Part shown: positions 59,771-64,000 of the stretch, piece after piece
How positions within the stretch are numbered: position 1 is the first letter of the stretch
How the letters are laid out: each line of letters opens with the position of its first letter
Source of the DNA: Inonotus obliquus
Lineage: Eukaryota > Basidiomycota > Agaricomycetes > Hymenochaetales > Hymenochaetaceae
Length of the DNA stretch: 64,000 bases
Direction of reading: 5' to 3'
NCBI GenBank assembly: GCA_032164295.1
Contig: JAJHTX010000006.1
Span: 2,170,001 to 2,234,000 of the forward strand
Notes under the pieces: generated by a model
The model's database searches: none
Told to the model about the DNA's origin: nothing
Seen by the model: only the letters and a program-made list of their open reading frames with translations
Translations under genes and position numbers: made by a program

Positions 59771-62454
59771 ACTTTGTACTCCGAGGGTGGTTTTTTTTCG
59801 GGCTTGGCGGGAGGAGAGGACTCTTGGGTTTTGCCACGGAGGTTCAAAAGACTGCGATGATGAAAGGTCGGAAGAATGTCAAGAATGACATCGACCCTGA
59901 GGTGGGAGCTTCTTGTAGCTTTCGTTTGTCTGTTGCAAAGTGAATAGATATGAACCATTCAAGCTTCAGAGTCAGATGCGCGATAGAGCCTAATCAGACC
60001 GAGGAGGGAACTGCTTATCGCGCGCATGTGTACAGAAACAAAATCGGTTCCTATCACTGTGAACGAATAGGCATCGTCTCCGAATGAGGTGAATTGAAGT
60101 CAAAACTTAAGCCAGCGATTCGGTCCCCTGTACGGGGGACATTGACAACCAACAACGGGCAGGCTCTCCGTTCATGGGATCCTCGGGCCTCGCATGTCGG
60201 ATCGAACAAGCACGAAACTGCAACCGAGATCACATTTAGCCTCCAAATATCAAATTCACGAAACTGTCTGCTAGACAAGCCAACCACGACACTCTCCACG
60301 GCCGCCGTCGTTCAGAAGTTGGGGCCATTGCACAATAAACCTAAACGTCCGAAGGAGAAGGTGGGACCAGGTCAATATATGTACGGAGTACGGAGCGACT
60401 CGACTTGGAGCTCACCTATCGACGAAAGGCCGAAGAAGCTTTCCAGATAACGATAGCGAGTTCACCCGTGCAAAAGACTCTATGTAAATAATTGTTGGAG
60501 TTGGTATGCCGAAGAACTATACCATGCGGGCATTACTCGCGTCATGAGTGCTGCAGAAATAGTACGTATGACATCGACTCACTCTCAACACATATATGGC
60601 AACACAGAGAACGAAGCAGGTACCGGGTCCATTCAGAAGCAGTACATCGGCAAAGGGTCCCTTCGATGCGAAGTAGCACTGTAGCAGGTAATTCAAGATT
60701 GATACCAAGGACCATATGGCAGTTGGAGGTGTGGTAATTAGAGGCTGATGCACCCGACGAGCTCGAGGTACCACAACAACTTCGTAGGACGCCACAACTC
60801 CTGTCGGCTTGATTAAAATAGACGGATTAGAAGATATATGTGAAATTGACTGATATTTTTACTGTTTGTTGTTTAGCTATATTTGCCTCGAGCTCTCTAG
60901 CTTTCCGAGCACTGAAGTCGTCACCCTCACTGACAATGTATTTTCGTGGTCTATAACGTGAAAAATCTAGTGTAGAGACGAGCTTCAAGGCCTCGGCTGT
61001 GTGACCACCTACTAAACTATTAGTACTGAAGCTGCTACGCGATTTTTAAAGTGTGATTACCTGAGCCAAGAAAGACTGAAAGAGTGCACGTGTCGGACGC
61101 GTCCCGTTGCGTCGATCGATTGGCCCTTGCACTTTGGGCGAGTGTGTACGCACGGACGACAACGATCCCCACGACCAGTACTAGCAGTAGATAAAGCATA
61201 GGTGAAGAAATTATATTTTCCGTTCAGTTAGACAGAGGTCGATGGACGTGAACCAATCATGAGTGTTGATGTTCAAGGAAGGAGACGCGCCGATCCTCGT
61301 CATTTCAATCTCAGATAGCGGAGCTTGAAATTGTACCCTGTCCTTCCTGAATTGTTTCGGCTATTTTTGCTTGTATCATCAAATTTATACAAGAAGTAGA
61401 TATAAATACAACAACATTGTAGTTGCTGGATAGTCAATCATATTTCAAATTTCTCTTTTGGTAGTCCTCGTGTGCTAAAGTTAGACTCGGCTCAATCATC
61501 GTTTTCTAGTGGCGTTACCAGCTTCCCTCTCCCCCTTCCCCCTTCCCCCTTCTTCGAGTTCTTCCCCCTTCATAAATCACTACACACGGCAAATTTATGA
61601 GTCGAAGTTTCTCTTTATCAGCCGTGCTTCCTACTTCTACTAATCTCTGACATTTTGTTGAATACTTCTTCGACTTGAATGGGCCACAGCACGCTCTGTC
61701 TCGTCAAAGCCAGCCTGAAACTCGGCAACTGTCTATATATATACCTTCTCTCAGCATTCCCCCTTCCCACTTCGCATCGCCAAGATTTACCGCATACCAT
61801 GCGAAAATATCCGCGGATGAACGCCTTTGTTATTCTAAGAATACTTGGCCTTCTCCGTTCATTGAGTCTGCGATCTGTGGCGTCGACAGAGAACTAATGC
61901 ACATTGATGAATTAGACCGAATCTATGAGAGCGTGTTGGAAAACCGGGTTTCACCACATCTCTTATACGGGTAGAATACCATCGACGTTGCTCAAAATTG
62001 CAACTGAATACAATAAGTTAGTCCACCCCCTCAATGATCCTCGGATGGTCTTGATTAAGAAGCGCAAATCGTCATTTCCCTCGAAGATCAGGAGTATGTC
62101 TCGGTTTGTCCCACAGTATCGAACTAGACAAGCTGTGCATAAGTAAAATTAACACTGCCTCACCCTTACGGGACTCCCGTGAACCTTTCATTTGTCTGTT
62201 GGCGAGGCATTATCTCACGTTCTCTGGACATCAATTGCATACATGAGGTCACATTCTTGCCGTGGAAAAGTAGCGTCCCCTTCTGAACTCTACGGATACA
62301 GAGGAATCGTTCTACATCGTTCATGCAGCGACACGGGAATGGGTTCTATCACGAACCAATAGCGTATATAGGGCAACCTCCCTCTATTCTATTTTGCGTG
62401 ACAATAATGTATTGAAAGAAAATCAAAAAGATCATCCAACTCGTCCTTCTCAGT
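59771..62454. other. Gene-free convergent stretch, U2AF35 to GLTSCR1-domain gene
   Basis: About 2.7 kb have no supported gene. The frame 60094-60450 (+, 118 codons) has no recognisable motif. CCCCCTT x3 lies at 61531-61551. The rest is moderately AT-rich. Confidence 0.5.
61531..61552. repeat. Heptamer repeat CCCCCTT x3
   Basis: Three head-to-tail copies of CCCCCTT lie in a longer pyrimidine tract. Confidence 0.85.
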
Positions 62455-64000
62455 CTACTGATTAGTGCTGGACGCCGCTTGAGAAGCTGGGGTACTACTG
62501 GCGTTTGCATGGGTAGCACTGCCAGCGCCAGATGCAGGAGCTTGCCCAGTTTTCTGCCCGTTATTATTCGAACCTCCGCTCATCTTCACGAGGCTGCTCA
62601 ATAAGATAGCCAAGCCACTCATCTGAGGTGGCTGCAACAGGGCGGCATTGATTTCCAGACTGAGCATTGTCCCATTGTTCGACGAACCTAAGAGAACCGC
62701 TGCTGGCTGGGCATTCGCATCTGCTGGAAGCGAGGCTTTCGGAACTGGTAGGATTCCGAGTGACTGGAGTGCTGGCAAAGACGTGACCGGGAGTTGCAGT
62801 GGTATCGCGACGGGCGGGGGGCGTGCGGCAGCAGCAGCAGATGGTGTTGCGGTGGACGTCTGGTCAGTAGACGCATTGGAGGATGGGGCGGTTGTCTGTC
62901 CTGCGACACCTGTTTGAAAGGAGGAGGCGCCAGGAATGGATGGGGAAGCCGATTTTGCTGGTGTCGTGAATCTCATGCCGGAAATAAATGATTGAGCATA
63001 AGGATACGTATAAGAGCTGTAGTAGTTCGAGTAACTCGGGGTGGATGTAGTGCTAAGCGTTGGATTGTTAAGTCCATAATATGGGGTCGAGGTATTTGCA
63101 CCACTTGAAGGAGTGGGGCTTGAGGTCGATATGGACGACGTCGGTCGGTTGGCTGCGGCCTTCGCTAATCTCTGAGCCCGCAGAACTTTATCGAGCTCAG
63201 AACGAACGTCAGATAATTCACGTTCTAATGTTGCCTTGTCTGAATGCTCCGTTTCAAGCATCATTCGCTCAACCAAGATAGCCTGATCAGGAGGAACACT
63301 CGACTAGGAAGGGGAAAGGCCAGACATGAATAAAAACCATGTAAGGAGACGAAGCTAAACAGCCATGAAACTTGCAGTAATAGTGATAACTTACTTGACC
63401 GGCTTTCAATCGTGTTCGCCTCAAGCGTTGTTCCAATGCCCTGAATCTCTTGTGGCAGTCCAACGCAAACTTTGTCTCTGCTATCGGTTAGCACAAGCAA
63501 AGAATAACCATACTCGGCTGGGACCCACCTTTAATTTCCTCTTGCAATAATTGTGTTCCGTCAACCTTCGCCTTGCCCTTCAGCCCGCGCATTTCGTCAA
63601 GATCATGCCGAGGTTGTTGATAGATATGATACGGCAGCAAGCGCTGAACGACATCCATTTCATCTTGGAAGGGAGTATCGGTGTCCGGGTAAAGTGTCAT
63701 AATCTGATCGATTTCTAGGTTTGCAGCGACACTGTTCAACAATACAGTAAGGAAACAAGTCAAAAAGCCACAGACGATACAAACAACGCACGATGCTGCA
63801 ATCCCATTCTTCATATCTTCCTCTTCTTTGTTAAGCTTTCGCCTCTTTCTAGCTGAGCGGGCCTTGGATTGTTCGTCGGTTGCATTGGACTGGGCTCCCT
63901 GTGCAACCGGAGCGACAGATGTCGTCTGAACCGACGTTGTCTGGTTTCCCTTCGAATCTACAGCCGATTTGGCAGCATACGTCTGAGGAGTTGAGAAGCT
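62455..64000 (-). CDS. GLTSCR1/BICRA-domain protein, C-terminal part (5' end outside window)
   Basis: The gene enters from the right edge on the minus strand and stops at 62455-62457. The visible protein begins in a low-complexity segment ending SKARSARKRRKLNKEEEDMK, a likely nuclear localisation signal. The next exon gives NLEIDQIMTLYPDTDTPFQD, then DVVQRLLPYHIYQQP, then (after another intron) FALECHKRFRALEQRLRRTR and a coiled coil (ERELSDVRSELDKVLRAQR). 'YPDxxTPF...DxxxRLLPYHxxQ' is the signature of the GLTSCR1 domain, found in BICRA/BICRAL of mammalian non-canonical BAF complexes. The C-terminal ~220 residues are Ser/Thr/Ala/Pro-rich. A role with a SWI/SNF-type remodeller is inferred from the domain only. 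Introns lie near 63302-63394 and 63484-63530, and one near 63730-63785; exact ends are approximate. Confidence 0.7.

Noticed and set aside
60094..60450. 118-codon plus-strand frame after U2AF35
   Set aside because: No domain is present, composition looks non-coding, and there are no neighbours to join.

Overview
The window is nuclear DNA of a basidiomycete fungus, most likely an Agaricomycete. Almost every gene is cut into many short exons by GT-AG introns of about 47-100 nt. The gene set is fungal: Med1, Atg5, Fun30, Bet5, muskelin, a Git3-like receptor, Zn2Cys6 regulators and F-box proteins. I cannot place it to genus. Gene models were built by hand. Where all boundaries could be traced I summed exon lengths, and those models are multiples of three.

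Layout, left to right. The 3' end of a Nudix (MTH1-like) hydrolase leaves the left edge (+). After about 3.1 kb without a gene comes Mediator subunit MED1 (+). RACK1 (-) converges on it, and its 192-nt intron carries an snR24/U24 C/D-box snoRNA. Next on + are an SLC35C2-like membrane transporter, a Zn2Cys6/fungal_trans regulator, a seven-helix Git3-like receptor, ATG5, a tRNA-Ser(AGA), an intradiol (hydroxyquinol/catechol type) dioxygenase and prefoldin subunit 4. The minus strand then holds muskelin, an alpha-arrestin and sphingosine-1-phosphate lyase. An F-box protein (-) and the TRAPP subunit BET5 (+) diverge from a 138-bp spacer. The Fun30/SMARCAD1 remodeller (-) follows. After a 3.8 kb gap come a mitochondrial-carrier-like protein (-), a second Zn2Cys6 regulator (+), U2AF35 (+), and a GLTSCR1-domain protein (-) that runs off the right edge.

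The genes do not form a pathway or cluster. They are housekeeping and signalling genes interleaved with gene-poor stretches of 1-4 kb, which hold short-period repeats and no recognisable transposase or reverse transcriptase. I found no CRISPR, rRNA, viral or toxin genes and no obviously new multi-gene system. The points worth a second look are small: a conserved intron-encoded snoRNA, several 7-20 nt micro-exons, two outsized introns in the lyase gene, a GC-AG intron, introns that can be retained in frame, heptamer repeats that mostly share a GAA(C) core, and a paired 12-bp palindrome.
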